Shown: positions 40,995 to 50,390, counted from the stretch's first letter. The stretch is DNA of 64,000 nt from SIG607 sp045648445 (GCA_045648445.1 JAZRNY010000004.1:1-64000); one strand, 5' to 3'. The notes: generated by a model from the sequence alone, not told the origin. Numbers and translations: made by a program.

Positions 40995-43197
40995 ATGACA
41001 CCTTTAAAAACTCTTTAAGAAGCGTATATCTTAAACTTTTTTTATTGTTGGCTGCCATAGCAAAAAATACGTTGTCTTCGCCTATAACTATCAAAAGTTT
41101 TTTTGCTCTGGTAACGGCAGTATACAAAAGGTTGCGATATTTAAGTTTTGTCGGTACGTCAAGAAGCGGAAGAATAACGCAATCATATTCACTTCCCTGA
41201 CTTTTATGTACTGTAACGGCATAAGCAAGTTCTATTTGCGAAAGTTCTTCAGTAAAATACGTAACCGTTTTATCATCAAAACGTACAATTATACTATTTT
41301 GACGTTTATCAATTTTTTCAACGTATCCTACGTCTCCGTTAAATACGCCCGTGCCCTCTTCACCGTTATCCTTTTTCCAAACCAGTTCATAATTATTTTT
41401 AATTTGCATAACCTTATCGTTTTCGCGAAGAAAAAATCCTTTAAAAGCAACTTCAGGAGTATTCTTTTTCTTAGGATTAAGCAAATCTTGAAGTACGTTA
41501 TTTAGGTTTATGGTACCCAGCGCCATTTTTCTGGACGGACACAGTACCTGAATATCTTTAAACGGTTCGAAACCGTAAGCATTGGGCAAACGTTCAAGAC
41601 ACAAATCGCAAAGGGTTTTTATTGTTTCGTCACCATTATTTCGTTTTAAGAAAAAGAAATCGGAATCTTTAACACTAATATCGGGGGTTTCACCTTCAAT
41701 TATTGCGTGAGCAGTACGTATAATAGCACTTTCCTGCGCTTGACGGAAAACTTTATCAAGCCTTACAACGTTAAATTTATCGCTATCAATAATATCCCCA
41801 AGTACGTTACCTGCGCCAACACTTGGCAACTGGTCGCTGTCCCCCACCAAAATCAGTCTGCAATTTAAAGGCAACGCCCTTAAAAGACTTTCAAAAAGAA
41901 GTGAATCCACCATTGAAACCTCATCCAAAATAAGCACTTCACACTCTAAAGGATTTCTTTCATTACGTGCAAATTTCGGTCTGTCCTCATCAGTCCATTC
42001 CACTTCTAAAAGCCTATGTAACGTTTTGGCTTCACACCCTGTAAGTTCACTCATACGTTTTGCCGCCCTGCCCGTAGGCGCGGCAAGTTCGATTTCCATA
42101 TCTCTATGGCTAAACATTTCTATCATTGCTTTAAGGGTGGTGGTTTTTCCCGTTCCGGGACCGCCCGTTAAAAGTGTTATGCTGTTTTGCAAAGAAGTTT
42201 TAACTGCGTTTTTTTGCTTTTCGTCAAATTTAATTCCCATTGAATTTTCAAGAAAAGCAATTTCTCTGTCATCAACAAAAGCGTTTATATTTCTTAAGGC
42301 CATAACGGTAAGTTTTGTGGCAATATATTCTTCTCCGCTAAAAAAGGCAGGAAGCGCAATAAATTCAATGTTTCCCACAAATTTAGAGCGCAGACGCAGT
42401 TCTTCAATAAGCCTGTCCACCGCAATATCTACCGTATCTTTTGCTACGTTTAACAGTTCTGACGAAACACTTACCACTTTTTCACGAGGCAAACAGGTAT
42501 GTCCATTATAGGAATTTTTACGCAGTACGTATTCTATACCGGCGCAAACCCTTAAAACGTCATCATCGGCAATATTATAATATTCTGCAATATCCTCGGC
42601 TTTTTCAAAAGGAAAATCAATTTTCTCATTACACAAAAGATAGGGATTAGTTTTAATTTTATTTACCGCATCATTGCCTAAAACTTTAAAAGCGCGAATA
42701 CTGTCTTCGGTTGATATTTTAAAACGGGCAAGTAAAAGCATAACTTCCCTTACACCGAACTGCTTTGCAAACTCTTCCCCTATTGCCTGCGCTTTACTAA
42801 GAGATATTCCGTTTATACACGCCAATCTTTCGGGATTTTTTTCAAGAACACAAATAGTATCTTCCCTAAAGGTTTCAACTATTTTTCTTGCAGTAGACGG
42901 ACCCACGCCCTTTATTGCACCTGTTGAAAGATAACGAAGCAGAGACGCTTCGTCGGTGGGCATATTCTTTTCCATAGTATCAACTTTAAATTGAGGTCCG
43001 TAAACAGCGTGAACGGTATATTGTCCGTAAAGGATAACGTCGTCGCCGTGACTTACAAAAGGCATATTACCTACAACGGTAATTTCTTCGCCTCCCGTAT
43101 TAAGTTGAGCGACAGTATAGCCGTTATGTTCGTTGTGAAAGGTAACGCGTTGTATTATACCCTGAAGTTTTTCGGTTTTTTCGCTAACTTCGCTCAT
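40987..43197 (-). CDS. recD2: ATP-dependent DNA helicase RecD2
   Basis: A 736-residue SF1B helicase with the RecD2 extension: N-terminal OB-like part, helix-hairpin-helix region (LSTGAIKGVGPSTARKIVE near 95), Walker A LLTGGPGTGKTTTLKAM near 345, Walker B VLILDEVSMVDS, LVGDSDQLPSVGAG, and the C-terminal AYAVTVHKSQGSEYD motif. It unwinds DNA 5' to 3' independently of RecBC. Four-base overlap with the small upstream gene. Confidence 0.96.
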   Translation of the reverse strand: MSEVSEKTEKLQGIIQRVTFHNEHNGYTVAQLNTGGEEITVVGNMPFVSHGDDVILYGQYTVHAVYGPQFKVDTMEKNMPTDEASLLRYLSTGAIKGVGPSTARKIVETFREDTICVLEKNPERLACINGISLSKAQAIGEEFAKQFGVREVMLLLARFKISTEDSIRAFKVLGNDAVNKIKTNPYLLCNEKIDFPFEKAEDIAEYYNIADDDVLRVCAGIEYVLRKNSYNGHTCLPREKVVSVSSELLNVAKDTVDIAVDRLIEELRLRSKFVGNIEFIALPAFFSGEEYIATKLTVMALRNINAFVDDREIAFLENSMGIKFDEKQKNAVKTSLQNSITLLTGGPGTGKTTTLKAMIEMFSHRDMEIELAAPTGRAAKRMSELTGCEAKTLHRLLEVEWTDEDRPKFARNERNPLECEVLILDEVSMVDSLLFESLLRALPLNCRLILVGDSDQLPSVGAGNVLGDIIDSDKFNVVRLDKVFRQAQESAIIRTAHAIIEGETPDISVKDSDFFFLKRNNGDETIKTLCDLCLERLPNAYGFEPFKDIQVLCPSRKMALGTINLNNVLQDLLNPKKKNTPEVAFKGFFLRENDKVMQIKNNYELVWKKDNGEEGTGVFNGDVGYVEKIDKRQNSIIVRFDDKTVTYFTEELSQIELAYAVTVHKSQGSEYDCVILPLLDVPTKLKYRNLLYTAVTRAKKLLIVIGEDNVFFAMAANNKKSLRYTLLKEFLKVSYD

Positions 43198-43535
43198 ACT
43201 CTTCCCCCCTCAATTTTTTTTAATAACTGCAAAAGATTTTCTTCTTTTACACAAAATATATTTTTATATTCAGCCAAACGGCAAGATGCTTTTTCACTTA
43301 TTTTCGAATTAGTGACAAATACAATATAATCGGCATATTCGCTACCGTACCAACGGTATTTTTCGATTGCAAAAAGCAAATTTTCATCATTTTCGTCTTC
43401 GTTTATATTCACAATCAAAACACTGTTGCGTTTTTTGTGAGGACGAACGAGAAAAAGCCACAATTTTGCACTAATAGTGCTAACACCGCATACGGCAAAA
43501 AACAAAAACAAAACCAATATTATAATTTCACTCAT
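43194..43535 (-). CDS. Hypothetical protein, one N-terminal membrane segment
   Basis: About 113 residues. Residues 3-28 are one hydrophobic segment (MSEIIILVLFLFFAVCGVST), followed by a basic RPHKKR stretch and a soluble domain of about 80 residues with alternating beta and helix character (SVLIVNINEDENDENLLFA). I recognise no family. The ATG at 43535 follows GAGGTG, so I prefer it to the upstream start. It is cotranscribed with recD2, overlapping by four bases. Confidence 0.65.
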   Translation of the reverse strand: MSEIIILVLFLFFAVCGVSTISAKLWLFLVRPHKKRNSVLIVNINEDENDENLLFAIEKYRWYGSEYADYIVFVTNSKISEKASCRLAEYKNIFCVKEENLLQLLKKIEGGRV

Positions 43536-43577
43536 ACTAACACCTCGATATATAATATGCGGATTTGAGTGAAATGA

Positions 43578-43608
43578 CAAAAGGGCTTTTTAACTTAAAA
43601 GCCCTTTT
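43578..43608 (-). terminator. Terminator after cdaR
   Basis: AAAAGGGCTTTTAAG/CTTAAAAAGCCCTTTT-type hairpin, 7 bases beyond the cdaR stop and upstream of the hypothetical gene at 43535. Confidence 0.85.
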
Positions 43609-43614
43609 AAATAT

Positions 43615-44616
43615 TTAGTTTTGGTTTAAGGTTACGGTAACGTTTCCAACATCTTTTTTAAGATAAATTCCGTCCGGAATAGTAAGTTTAACCTCAAAAC
43701 TTAACTTTCCTGCTTTATACTCTCGATAGTCAACGGGAGTAAGTTTAATATTATCAAGGTCATCTATAATTTTAGGATCGCCGTAAACAGCAACCTTTGT
43801 AAGAGAAATACTCTTAACCTTAGCATTTGTAGCGCCTTTTATGTCCTCGTTACTAAAGGTAGGCACAACCGAAACGGTTCTTTCTTTGTAAACAGGAACG
43901 GTAACCTTTACCGTTTCAAATGGCAACGTATATTTTGCGTTGTCAAGAATTTTTCCGTTTTCATCGTAAAGAACTATTTGCGCTTCATAGGTTTTGCTTT
44001 CCTTTATAGTGTCAGCAGATGAAACTACGGCTTCAACTCTGGTAACCAATTTCATATCAGCCCTTGGACCTTTTACTACGATTTTAGTAAATTCTGCAGA
44101 GTTTATAACCGATTCACCCTTAAAGAAACTTGTATCAAGTTTATTATTAAGGACAACTTCTTTTGCAACGGGGATAACGTCAAACTCTTTTGTATCAACA
44201 AAATCGAAGGTCACGTTTACCGTTTTGGGAGAAACTTCGAAAGATACTCCGTTTTTATTCATAGAGTTATTAACGCTGAGAGGAATGGTATAACTTCCTG
44301 CTCCCGTTACCTCGCTCAAATCAGCAGTAATAAGAATATCCGAAACTTCGATAGCGTTTACCGATGAATTAGGACCGCTTGCAGTAACGGTTGCATTGGC
44401 CTCATTTTCAATTTTTATAACTTCAAGACCCATATCCCCTGCAAAACTGCCCTCGGTAGAGATGTTTATAGAAATATTTGCAAAAGATTTATTTATAACT
44501 TCGGTTTGGTCAATAGTAATTGCAAGCCAAAATATAAAAGCAACAACTACCGCAAAAATCACGCTGAAACGTTTGTTCGAAAATAGTTTTCTAAAGGAAA
44601 AGTTTTTATTCTTCAT
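43615..44616 (-). CDS. cdaR: CdaR (YbbR-domain regulator of diadenylate cyclase)
   Basis: A 333-residue protein with one N-terminal membrane helix (FSVIFAVVVAFIFWLAITIDQT, two parts of it conserved) and three or more YbbR repeats outside the membrane, each with the 'V.V.GP...' pattern (TASGPNSSVNAIE, VVKGPRADMKLVT, AVYGDPKIIDDL). It modulates CdaA. Its start lies inside the end of cdaA (11-base overlap), so the pair is made together. Confidence 0.93.
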   Translation of the reverse strand: MKNKNFSFRKLFSNKRFSVIFAVVVAFIFWLAITIDQTEVINKSFANISINISTEGSFAGDMGLEVIKIENEANATVTASGPNSSVNAIEVSDILITADLSEVTGAGSYTIPLSVNNSMNKNGVSFEVSPKTVNVTFDFVDTKEFDVIPVAKEVVLNNKLDTSFFKGESVINSAEFTKIVVKGPRADMKLVTRVEAVVSSADTIKESKTYEAQIVLYDENGKILDNAKYTLPFETVKVTVPVYKERTVSVVPTFSNEDIKGATNAKVKSISLTKVAVYGDPKIIDDLDNIKLTPVDYREYKAGKLSFEVKLTIPDGIYLKKDVGNVTVTLNQN

Positions 44617-45517
44617 CTTTCTTTTCCTCCTCTATTTTATTGGGCTTTATTCTGTCAATAAAGGACTTGATTTTAAAGAAGAGACCGTCCTCGGTGTGTT
44701 CCTGTTCATTCTGCAGCACCGACCTGTAAAGTTCTTCACGCAAACGAATTTGGTCGTATCCGCGTTCAATTGTGCCGTTTTGAACCAAAGAGATTTTACC
44801 GGTTTCTTCCGAAACAACTATAATCACGGCGTCAGAAACTTCACTCATACCAATAGCGGCACGGTGTCTTGTGCCCAGTTGTAAATTAAGATTTGAGTTA
44901 GAGGTTAGCGGAAGTATGCAACCTGCCGCATAAAGTTTTCCGTTTCTGATAATTAACGCGCCGTCGTGAAGCGGAGACTTGGGATAGAATATGTTGCCAA
45001 CCATTTGAGAAGAACTCTCAGCGTTTATAACAGTTCCTGTATTTATAATATCGCCAAGAGAAGTTGTTCTTTCGAAAACGATTAAAGCGCCTATTTTTTG
45101 GTCGTGCATACTTTGAACGGCCATACAAATACTGTCAATCGAAGACTTCAGTTGTTCATCATCGGTTTTACCGACAAGACCGAGTTTGCCAAGTTTACTG
45201 CGACCGATTCGTTCAAGAGCGCGTCTGATTTCGGGCTGAAAAATTACCGCTAACGCAATAACGCCCCATTCCATTACTCTGCGAAGCAACCAGTGTACGG
45301 TAACAAGACCAAACCAACTGGAAACAAGATATGCGCCAAAAAGGATAATAAGACCTTTTACAAGTTGACCTCCGCGACTTTCGGTCAAAAACTGTACAGC
45401 CTTAAAAATGATGTAGGCAATTATGATTATATCTATAACGTCAAACACAGATATATGAGAAACCGCATACAAAAGTTGGTTCCAAAGTATTCTTATTGCG
45501 TCAAAAAAAGCGCTCAC
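44606..45517 (-). CDS. cdaA: Membrane diadenylate cyclase CdaA
   Basis: A 303-residue protein: three N-terminal membrane helices (about 22-95), then a DAC domain with PLHDGALIIRNGKLYAAG-type motif (DGA near 185) and GTRHRAAIGMSE (RHR near 220). It makes cyclic di-AMP from two ATP, a messenger for potassium and wall balance. The usual downstream partner glmM is not here; after cdaR a terminator follows. Confidence 0.96.
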   Translation of the reverse strand: MSAFFDAIRILWNQLLYAVSHISVFDVIDIIIIAYIIFKAVQFLTESRGGQLVKGLIILFGAYLVSSWFGLVTVHWLLRRVMEWGVIALAVIFQPEIRRALERIGRSKLGKLGLVGKTDDEQLKSSIDSICMAVQSMHDQKIGALIVFERTTSLGDIINTGTVINAESSSQMVGNIFYPKSPLHDGALIIRNGKLYAAGCILPLTSNSNLNLQLGTRHRAAIGMSEVSDAVIIVVSEETGKISLVQNGTIERGYDQIRLREELYRSVLQNEQEHTEDGLFFKIKSFIDRIKPNKIEEEKKDEE

Positions 45518-45620
45518 ACCATCAATCCTTTCTCAAAAACTCATTACATATTCTATTTTAACATACTAAAACCTACTAATCAACCACTTTTTTAATATTT
45601 TTTATATAAATTATATATTT

Positions 45621-46751
45621 TTATTTAGCGAAAGAAATAAGTGCTTTTTTCAGGTACTCCATATCAGAAACACAGTTTAAAATACCCGGTGAAATTCGCA
45701 CTGCACCGCCGTCAAGAGTACCCAAGGCACGATGTGCAAGCGGAGCGCAATGGTAACCGCCTCTTACCGCTATGCCTTTACTGCTTAAATACTGTGCCGC
45801 TTCTTCGCTGGTCTTACCTTTAACGTTAAGGGCGATAACCGGAACAAAATCATCGCTGTCAAACTTTCTAAGCAAAACCGAAATATTTTTTATATCCAAA
45901 ATATCCTTTAAAAACTTTTTGCAAAGCGCATTTTCGTGACGATATATATTATCAACACCTTTGCTTTTTATAAAATCAATTCCTGCCCCGATTCCAAAAA
46001 TACCGGGTAAATTAACGGTTCCGCTTTCAAGCATTTCAGGCAAAACGTCGGGTTGGCTCAAACTTAAAGAAGCAGTACCCGTACCACCCTCTATTATGGT
46101 TTTGTAAATGTTTTTCGTTGCAATCAAAATACCTGTTCCCATTGGTGCAAAAAGACCTTTGTGAGAGGCTACGCAAAGAAAATCAATATTCATTTTTTTA
46201 ACGTCAATAGGAATTACACCTGCTGTTTGAGCCGCATCCACTCCAAAAAGAATATTGTGCTTTTTGCAAATCTCTCCAATTTTTTCAATATTTGTAATTT
46301 TTCCGCAAACGTTTGAAGCGTGAGTACAAAAAATCATTTTTGTATTAGGTTTAATAAGTGTTTCAATGTTTGTTTCAAGTTCGTCGCTTAAAGCGTTAAA
46401 AACGTCCAAAGTTATTATTCCTTCATCAGCCATTTTAAAGGCAGGTCTTGCCACGCAGTTGTGTTCCAGATTAGATATAATAAGACCGTCGCCTTTTTCT
46501 AAAATTCCTTTTAAAACGAAGTTAACCGCCTGAGTGCAGTTAAGCGTAAATACAACTCCCGACGGGTCGTCACAACCAAAAAAATCCGCCACTTTTTCTC
46601 TTACGCAATACACCTTTTCAGCAGTCATAATCGACAGGTTATGTCCGCTTCTTCCGGGGTTTGCAGAATAATTTTTAAGCGCCGTTTCCACCGATTTTAT
46701 AACCCTTTCAGGCTTAAAACCGGTTGTTGCCGCATTATCAAGGTAAATCAT
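45621..46751 (-). CDS. Class V aminotransferase, cysteine desulfurase family
   Basis: A 376-residue PLP enzyme: MIYLDNAATTGFKPERV, SANPGRSGHNLS, VFTLNCTQAVN, FGVDAAQTAG and the PLP lysine in CVASHKGLFAPMGTGIL near 205; RGGYHCAPLAHRALGT near the C terminus. It resembles SufS/CsdA-type and selenocysteine-lyase-like desulfurases. The neighbour upstream encodes DUF3343, a putative sulfur/selenium-carrier-like protein, a pairing seen in other Bacillota, so sulfur or selenium transfer is likely. Confidence 0.88.
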   Translation of the reverse strand: MIYLDNAATTGFKPERVIKSVETALKNYSANPGRSGHNLSIMTAEKVYCVREKVADFFGCDDPSGVVFTLNCTQAVNFVLKGILEKGDGLIISNLEHNCVARPAFKMADEGIITLDVFNALSDELETNIETLIKPNTKMIFCTHASNVCGKITNIEKIGEICKKHNILFGVDAAQTAGVIPIDVKKMNIDFLCVASHKGLFAPMGTGILIATKNIYKTIIEGGTGTASLSLSQPDVLPEMLESGTVNLPGIFGIGAGIDFIKSKGVDNIYRHENALCKKFLKDILDIKNISVLLRKFDSDDFVPVIALNVKGKTSEEAAQYLSSKGIAVRGGYHCAPLAHRALGTLDGGAVRISPGILNCVSDMEYLKKALISFAK

Positions 46752-46785
46752 TTTTTCACCCCCTGTTTAGTACTGTTAATTAAAA

Positions 46786-46818
46786 CAAGGCAACGGAAAA
46801 TTTCCCCGTTGCCTTTCT
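46786..46818 (-). terminator. Hairpin between DUF3343 gene and desulfurase gene
   Basis: AAGGCAACGG, loop, CCGTTGCCTT followed by GTTTTAATT on the minus strand. It is weak as a terminator because the T run is short; partial readthrough would keep the two genes linked. Confidence 0.55.
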
Positions 46819-46826
46819 GTCCGCCG

Positions 46827-47048
46827 TCAGTCAAGCGGTATTATTTTGATTATTTTAACGTTTTCTCTTTTTAAAATTCTTTCTATTTCCTCAATATTGC
46901 CTCCGGTAACAATTCCGTACCCGCAGCCATAATTTTCCGTTCCATGCTTCATCCGCTCAGTTTCAGCTGCTATTCCTTTTCTTTTAAGAATTTCACGTCC
47001 TCTTATAGCGTGGGTTACTGTACCGGTAGCAACCACATACCTTTTCAT
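46827..47048 (-). CDS. DUF3343 domain protein (putative Se/S carrier-like)
   Basis: A 73-residue protein: MKRYVVATGTVTHAIRGREI, then GCGYGIVTGGNIEEIERIL. Such small proteins have one conserved Cys in a GCGYG/GCSYG context and often lie beside desulfurase-like genes, hence the proposed sulfur or selenium carrier role. It is 77 bases upstream of the desulfurase-like gene on the same strand. Function is by association only. Confidence 0.8.
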   Translation of the reverse strand: MKRYVVATGTVTHAIRGREILKRKGIAAETERMKHGTENYGCGYGIVTGGNIEEIERILKRENVKIIKIIPLD

Positions 47049-47093
47049 TTTTCCTCACGGTCCGTTTATTTTTTATAGCCTTTAAAGGCTACA

Positions 47094-48134
47094 CTACATA
47101 CTATGCGCACCGGCCTTCTCTGTTACCTTTTCTTCGTAGTATTTATAAACAACGGTAACAATAAGAGGCAAAACGAATATTCCCATTACACCAAAAAACT
47201 TTACTCCCAAAAACAATGATAAAAGGGTTAACAGCGGATGAAGTCCCACTTGTTTACCTACTATTTTTGGTTCAAAAGCGTTTCTTACAATAAGAAGGCA
47301 AACGTAAAGTACTAAAAGCGAAACAAATGTTACAGTTTTCCCTTTTAAAAGACAAATTAACGCCCAGGGAACAAGAACTATTCCGCTTCCAAAAACAGGA
47401 AGAAGGTCAATAAACGCTGTAATAAAAGCAATTTTTATTGCATCTTTTATACCAATTATTAAAAAGCCCAAAGATAATACGCCAAAGGCTATTAACGATA
47501 AAATCATATAGCCTTTTAAGAGTTTAAATACGTTATTAATCAAAATTTTCTTTATTTTTTCCAATACCGAAATTCTTTCGTCGTTCAAAGCAAAATATAA
47601 GATTTTTTTAAAGGCGCAAAAATCTTTTGCTATAAAACAACCGCTTATCAAAGTTACAAAAAGACCAAATATAAAAGACGGCGCTTTTTTTAAGAAGGTT
47701 GATATAAAATCCGAAAATACGTCTATAGTTTTACTTGCAAGACCGCTTAACGATTCGCCTGCTATATTGCCGATAGTAGAAAAATTTTTAAAACCGAACT
47801 TATAAAAAAGACCTTCTATTTTTTCTTGTGAAATTTCTAAAAGAGAAGAAACGCTTTCGGTATACTCGGGCAATTTTTCATATATTTTAACCAATCCCAC
47901 ATAAACTCTGCTTCCAAAAAAAATAAGCAACAATAATAAAATTAAATAAACACCGATTACCATTAAAAGAGCAAGTGTACCTTGCTTAATTTTAACCTTT
48001 TGACTTAACAGTAAAGCAGGTTTTTGCACAATTACCGCTATCACAGTACCTATGATAAATGGTAACAATACCCCAAGGCAAAGTTTTAAAAGCGCAAATA
48101 ACAAAAATACTATTACAAAAACGTATGCAACCAT
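47094..48134 (-). CDS. AI-2E/PerM-family permease, YtvI-like
   Basis: A 346-residue membrane protein with about seven to eight hydrophobic segments and the family's central loop (about 85-150). The C-terminal half has IDLLPVFGSGIVLVPWAL and EPKIVGKQVGLHPLLTLLSLFLG, typical of the AI-2E transporter family; the closest named relative by look is the sporulation protein YtvI. Transported substrate unknown. It is divergent from pheB. Confidence 0.85.
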   Translation of the reverse strand: MVAYVFVIVFLLFALLKLCLGVLLPFIIGTVIAVIVQKPALLLSQKVKIKQGTLALLMVIGVYLILLLLLIFFGSRVYVGLVKIYEKLPEYTESVSSLLEISQEKIEGLFYKFGFKNFSTIGNIAGESLSGLASKTIDVFSDFISTFLKKAPSFIFGLFVTLISGCFIAKDFCAFKKILYFALNDERISVLEKIKKILINNVFKLLKGYMILSLIAFGVLSLGFLIIGIKDAIKIAFITAFIDLLPVFGSGIVLVPWALICLLKGKTVTFVSLLVLYVCLLIVRNAFEPKIVGKQVGLHPLLTLLSLFLGVKFFGVMGIFVLPLIVTVVYKYYEEKVTEKAGAHSM

Positions 48135-48184
48135 TATTAAAAACTTTTTCTTTTTATCCTTTTCCGTAAAAATCCCACTTTCTG

Positions 48185-48213
48185 TTGATTTTTATGTAAA
48201 GATGATATATAAT
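48185..48213 (+). promoter_or_regulatory. Promoter of pheB
   Basis: TTGATT (48185-48190), 17 bases, TATAAT (48208-48213), 31 bases before the pheB ATG. Confidence 0.75.
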
Positions 48214-48243
48214 AATAAAAACTGTATTTCGGTGGTGGACAAA

Positions 48244-48675
48244 ATGAAAGAATATGATATGTTAATTGTTAAGGCTTCTGCCTTGCCCGATGTATTTTCA
48301 AAGGTTTTATATGCTAAAGAATTATTAGAAGAAGGCGTTGTTTCCAACATTAGCGCCGCCGTTCAAAAGGTTGGTATTTCTAGAAGCGCCTTTTACAAAT
48401 ACAAAGATCAGGTGTTTATCTACCATAGACAAGACACTGAAAACACTGTAACAATAAGCGCTCATTTAAGCGATCGCGCAGGTGTATTTTCTGCACTTAC
48501 AGCCCGTTTATTCGAAAAAGGCGCAAATATACTTACCATTAACCAGAACCATCCTGTTGATTCGGTAGCCGCCGTTACCATATCACTTCGTACCGATAAT
48601 ATTATAATACCCTTAGAGGAACTGGTTAATCATTTAAGAAAAATTGACGGCGTTATTTCGGTTAAAATTATTTAA
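48244..48675 (+). CDS. pheB: ACT domain protein PheB (UPF0735)
   Basis: A 143-residue protein: N-terminal helix-turn-helix-like part (VSNISAAVQKVGISRSAFYKYKDQ, in two conserved blocks) and a C-terminal ACT domain from about residue 70 (ISAHLSDRAGVFSALTARLFEKG, NHPVDSVAAVTISL). UPF0735/PheB proteins are thought to bind an amino acid and affect aromatic or homoserine pathways. The ATG at 48244, with GGTGG upstream, is preferred over the long upstream extension. Its 3' end overlaps the convergent yunB stop by four bases. Confidence 0.9.
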   Translation: MKEYDMLIVKASALPDVFSKVLYAKELLEEGVVSNISAAVQKVGISRSAFYKYKDQVFIYHRQDTENTVTISAHLSDRAGVFSALTARLFEKGANILTINQNHPVDSVAAVTISLRTDNIIIPLEELVNHLRKIDGVISVKII

Positions 48676-49358
48676 TGTGTGCCAAAATCAAATATATCCT
48701 GTGTGGCATCCGTTCCCGATTCTATAACGTTTGTGTATGCGTCAGGCGTAATTCCAACTATAACAGTCTCGGCGGCAATAACGTTTGTATTTAAATTAAA
48801 AGTAGATCTATACCAAGGAATAACCGTTTGACCGTTCATTTTGACATTTATATGTATTTGATGAAGAACTTGATTTATTCCCGCGCTATAAAATTTACTT
48901 TCAAAATCAGCAATAACGGTCGTAGTTATTTGCATTTTAAATTTAACATCAGGGCCTCTGCCCAATGTATACTCGTTACCGATTATAGTTCCGAAAGGTA
49001 TTTTTAATGTATATTTTTCCCTTTTGGAAATTTCCTCAGCCACCCGTACTGATATATTTGATTTAATATAATTCATTTTAGCCGCATTTATCTGAAGAGA
49101 GGTCACCTGACCGTTTTCATCTCTTGATATAGTAACCAAATCGTCATAGGATATGTTTTGCTCAGTAAATATGTTCGAAACAGTTTTATCTACAATGCTT
49201 ATCATTACCGTTTCGCCAACCGACGCGCTGTAATCGGTTATAATAGGTCTTAATTTTTTGTCCACGCCAACAAAAACAATAAGAATAGCAAGTATTACCG
49301 CTAACGCAATACATATAACTCGAATATTTTTTCGTTTACTTTTAATAATAAAAAACAC
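48672..49358 (-). CDS. yunB: Sporulation protein YunB
   Basis: A 228-residue YunB: one N-terminal membrane helix (about 12-30), LRPIITDYSASVGETVMISIVDKTV, KIPFGTIIGNEYTLGRGP and VKMNGQTVIPWYRSTFNLNTNV-type conserved parts. In Bacillus subtilis it is needed for proper spore formation. Its presence suggests a spore-forming lineage. Confidence 0.92.
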   Translation of the reverse strand: MFFIIKSKRKNIRVICIALAVILAILIVFVGVDKKLRPIITDYSASVGETVMISIVDKTVSNIFTEQNISYDDLVTISRDENGQVTSLQINAAKMNYIKSNISVRVAEEISKREKYTLKIPFGTIIGNEYTLGRGPDVKFKMQITTTVIADFESKFYSAGINQVLHQIHINVKMNGQTVIPWYRSTFNLNTNVIAAETVIVGITPDAYTNVIESGTDATQDIFDFGTH

Positions 49359-49396
49359 CTGCCCTTCCGTACATTATACGAAAAAGGCAGGTTTTT
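49352..49396 (-). terminator. Terminator after the cytidylate kinase-like gene
   Basis: AAAACCTGCC and GGCAGGT arms around a roughly 25-base loop with T runs; it lies between yunB and the kinase-like gene. Confidence 0.65.
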
Positions 49397-49417
49397 GTTT
49401 ATTTGATAGAATTATAA

Positions 49418-50044
49418 CTATCCGTGAATTTTTTCCTGAATGCAATATTTAATTATGTGGGCTACGTTTTCATATCCGATTTTGCTATCAATGCACAAAT
49501 CATAGGAACGTGCATCACCCCATTTGTTATCAGAAAAATAATTATGATAACTTGCGCGTTTTTTATCGGATTTTTTAACCATATCAATAGCCTTATCAAA
49601 AGAAATCTTTTCATATTCCATAACACGCTCTGCCCTTTGTTTAGCATCAGCATGAATAAATACCGAAAGAAGATTTTCTTTTCCCTGTAAAATGCTGTCA
49701 GCACATCTTCCAACTATAACGCAAGATTCTTTGTCTGCAATTTCTCTTATAATTTCAGCCTGTACGGCAAAAACTTTATCAACTAAAGGAAGATTAGGAA
49801 CACCGCTTAACACACTTTCGTAAGAATATGCGCCAAGAGATAACGAATAAAGAAAACTATTGGTCGGCTTTTCATCATAATCCTTTAAAATGTCGGCGCT
49901 TAAACCGCTATTCTTTGCTGCAAGGTCAAGAATTTCTTTGTCATAAACCTTTATCCCAAGGTCTGCACCCAGCATTTTTGCAATTGTGTGACCGCCGCTA
50001 CCGAATTCTCTGCCAATAGTAATCACAAAATTATTGTTTGCCAT
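49418..50044 (-). CDS. Cytidylate kinase-like family protein
   Basis: A 208-residue P-loop kinase: VITIGREFGSGGHTIAKMLG (Walker A variant, GSGGHTI instead of GSGKST), YDKEILDLAAK, CVIVGRCADSILQG and RAERVMEYEKIS. It belongs to the cytidylate kinase-like family (AAK-like, often next to unknown genes) rather than true Cmk. Substrate unknown. Confidence 0.88.
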   Translation of the reverse strand: MANNNFVITIGREFGSGGHTIAKMLGADLGIKVYDKEILDLAAKNSGLSADILKDYDEKPTNSFLYSLSLGAYSYESVLSGVPNLPLVDKVFAVQAEIIREIADKESCVIVGRCADSILQGKENLLSVFIHADAKQRAERVMEYEKISFDKAIDMVKKSDKKRASYHNYFSDNKWGDARSYDLCIDSKIGYENVAHIIKYCIQEKIHG

Positions 50045-50116
50045 ACAAACACCCCTTACATATGTTTCTTTTTATTCATTATATCAAAATATTTTTAAAA
50101 AATCAACGAGTAATTC

Positions 50117-50145
50117 TTGACATAACCATAAAAATATTATAGAAT
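50117..50145 (+). promoter_or_regulatory. Promoter before the tRNA-Leu region
   Basis: TTGACA (50117-50122), 17 bases, TAGAAT (50140-50145). A transcript would start near 50152 and run through the structured insert at 50188 into tRNA-Leu, as no other strong promoter is seen before the tRNA. Confidence 0.75.
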
Positions 50146-50187
50146 ATTAAGGCACGTAAAATTATATGTATATATTAAGTACTTTAT

Positions 50188-50386
50188 GCGGGTGTGGCGG
50201 AATTGGGCGAAGCTCGGTGCCGCATCCGGTGGATGATGAAGGCACCTAGCTGAGGTGAAGAAATAAGGAGTAATGCGACGCGCTCCAAGCGAGCAGTACG
50301 ACTATATTTCTGAGGGTAACGCACGTAGTGCGTCTGCCAGGATTTCAGCAGTTGAAATTCATCAATAATACTTAAATAAAAAACTT
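50188..50386 (+). other. Structured insert behind a second copy of the tRNA-Leu 5' end
   Basis: Bases 50188-50206 repeat the first 19 bases of the tRNA-Leu gene (GCGGGTGTGGCGGAATTGG, with TAT before it). They are followed not by the rest of a tRNA but by about 180 bases rich in stems: GGTGCC..GGCACC enclosing CATCC..GGATG, CACCTAGCTGAGGTG, AGAAATA..TATTTCT, and ATTTCA..TGAAAT. The segment TAGTGCGTCTGCCA (50327-50340) is the exact reverse complement of part of the true tRNA D arm. This may be a tRNA-derived pseudogene with an insertion, an integration scar or a structured RNA; I cannot name a class. Confidence 0.5.
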
Positions 50387-50390
50387 ATAT

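Noticed and set aside
48052..48243. Longer pheB starting at 48052
   Set aside because: The extra 64 residues overlap the divergent permease gene and the promoter, and do not look like the family.
50188..50386. A named RNA class (RNase P, tmRNA, SRP RNA, group I intron) for the insert before tRNA-Leu
   Set aside because: I looked for the conserved cores of these RNAs and found none; the class stays open.
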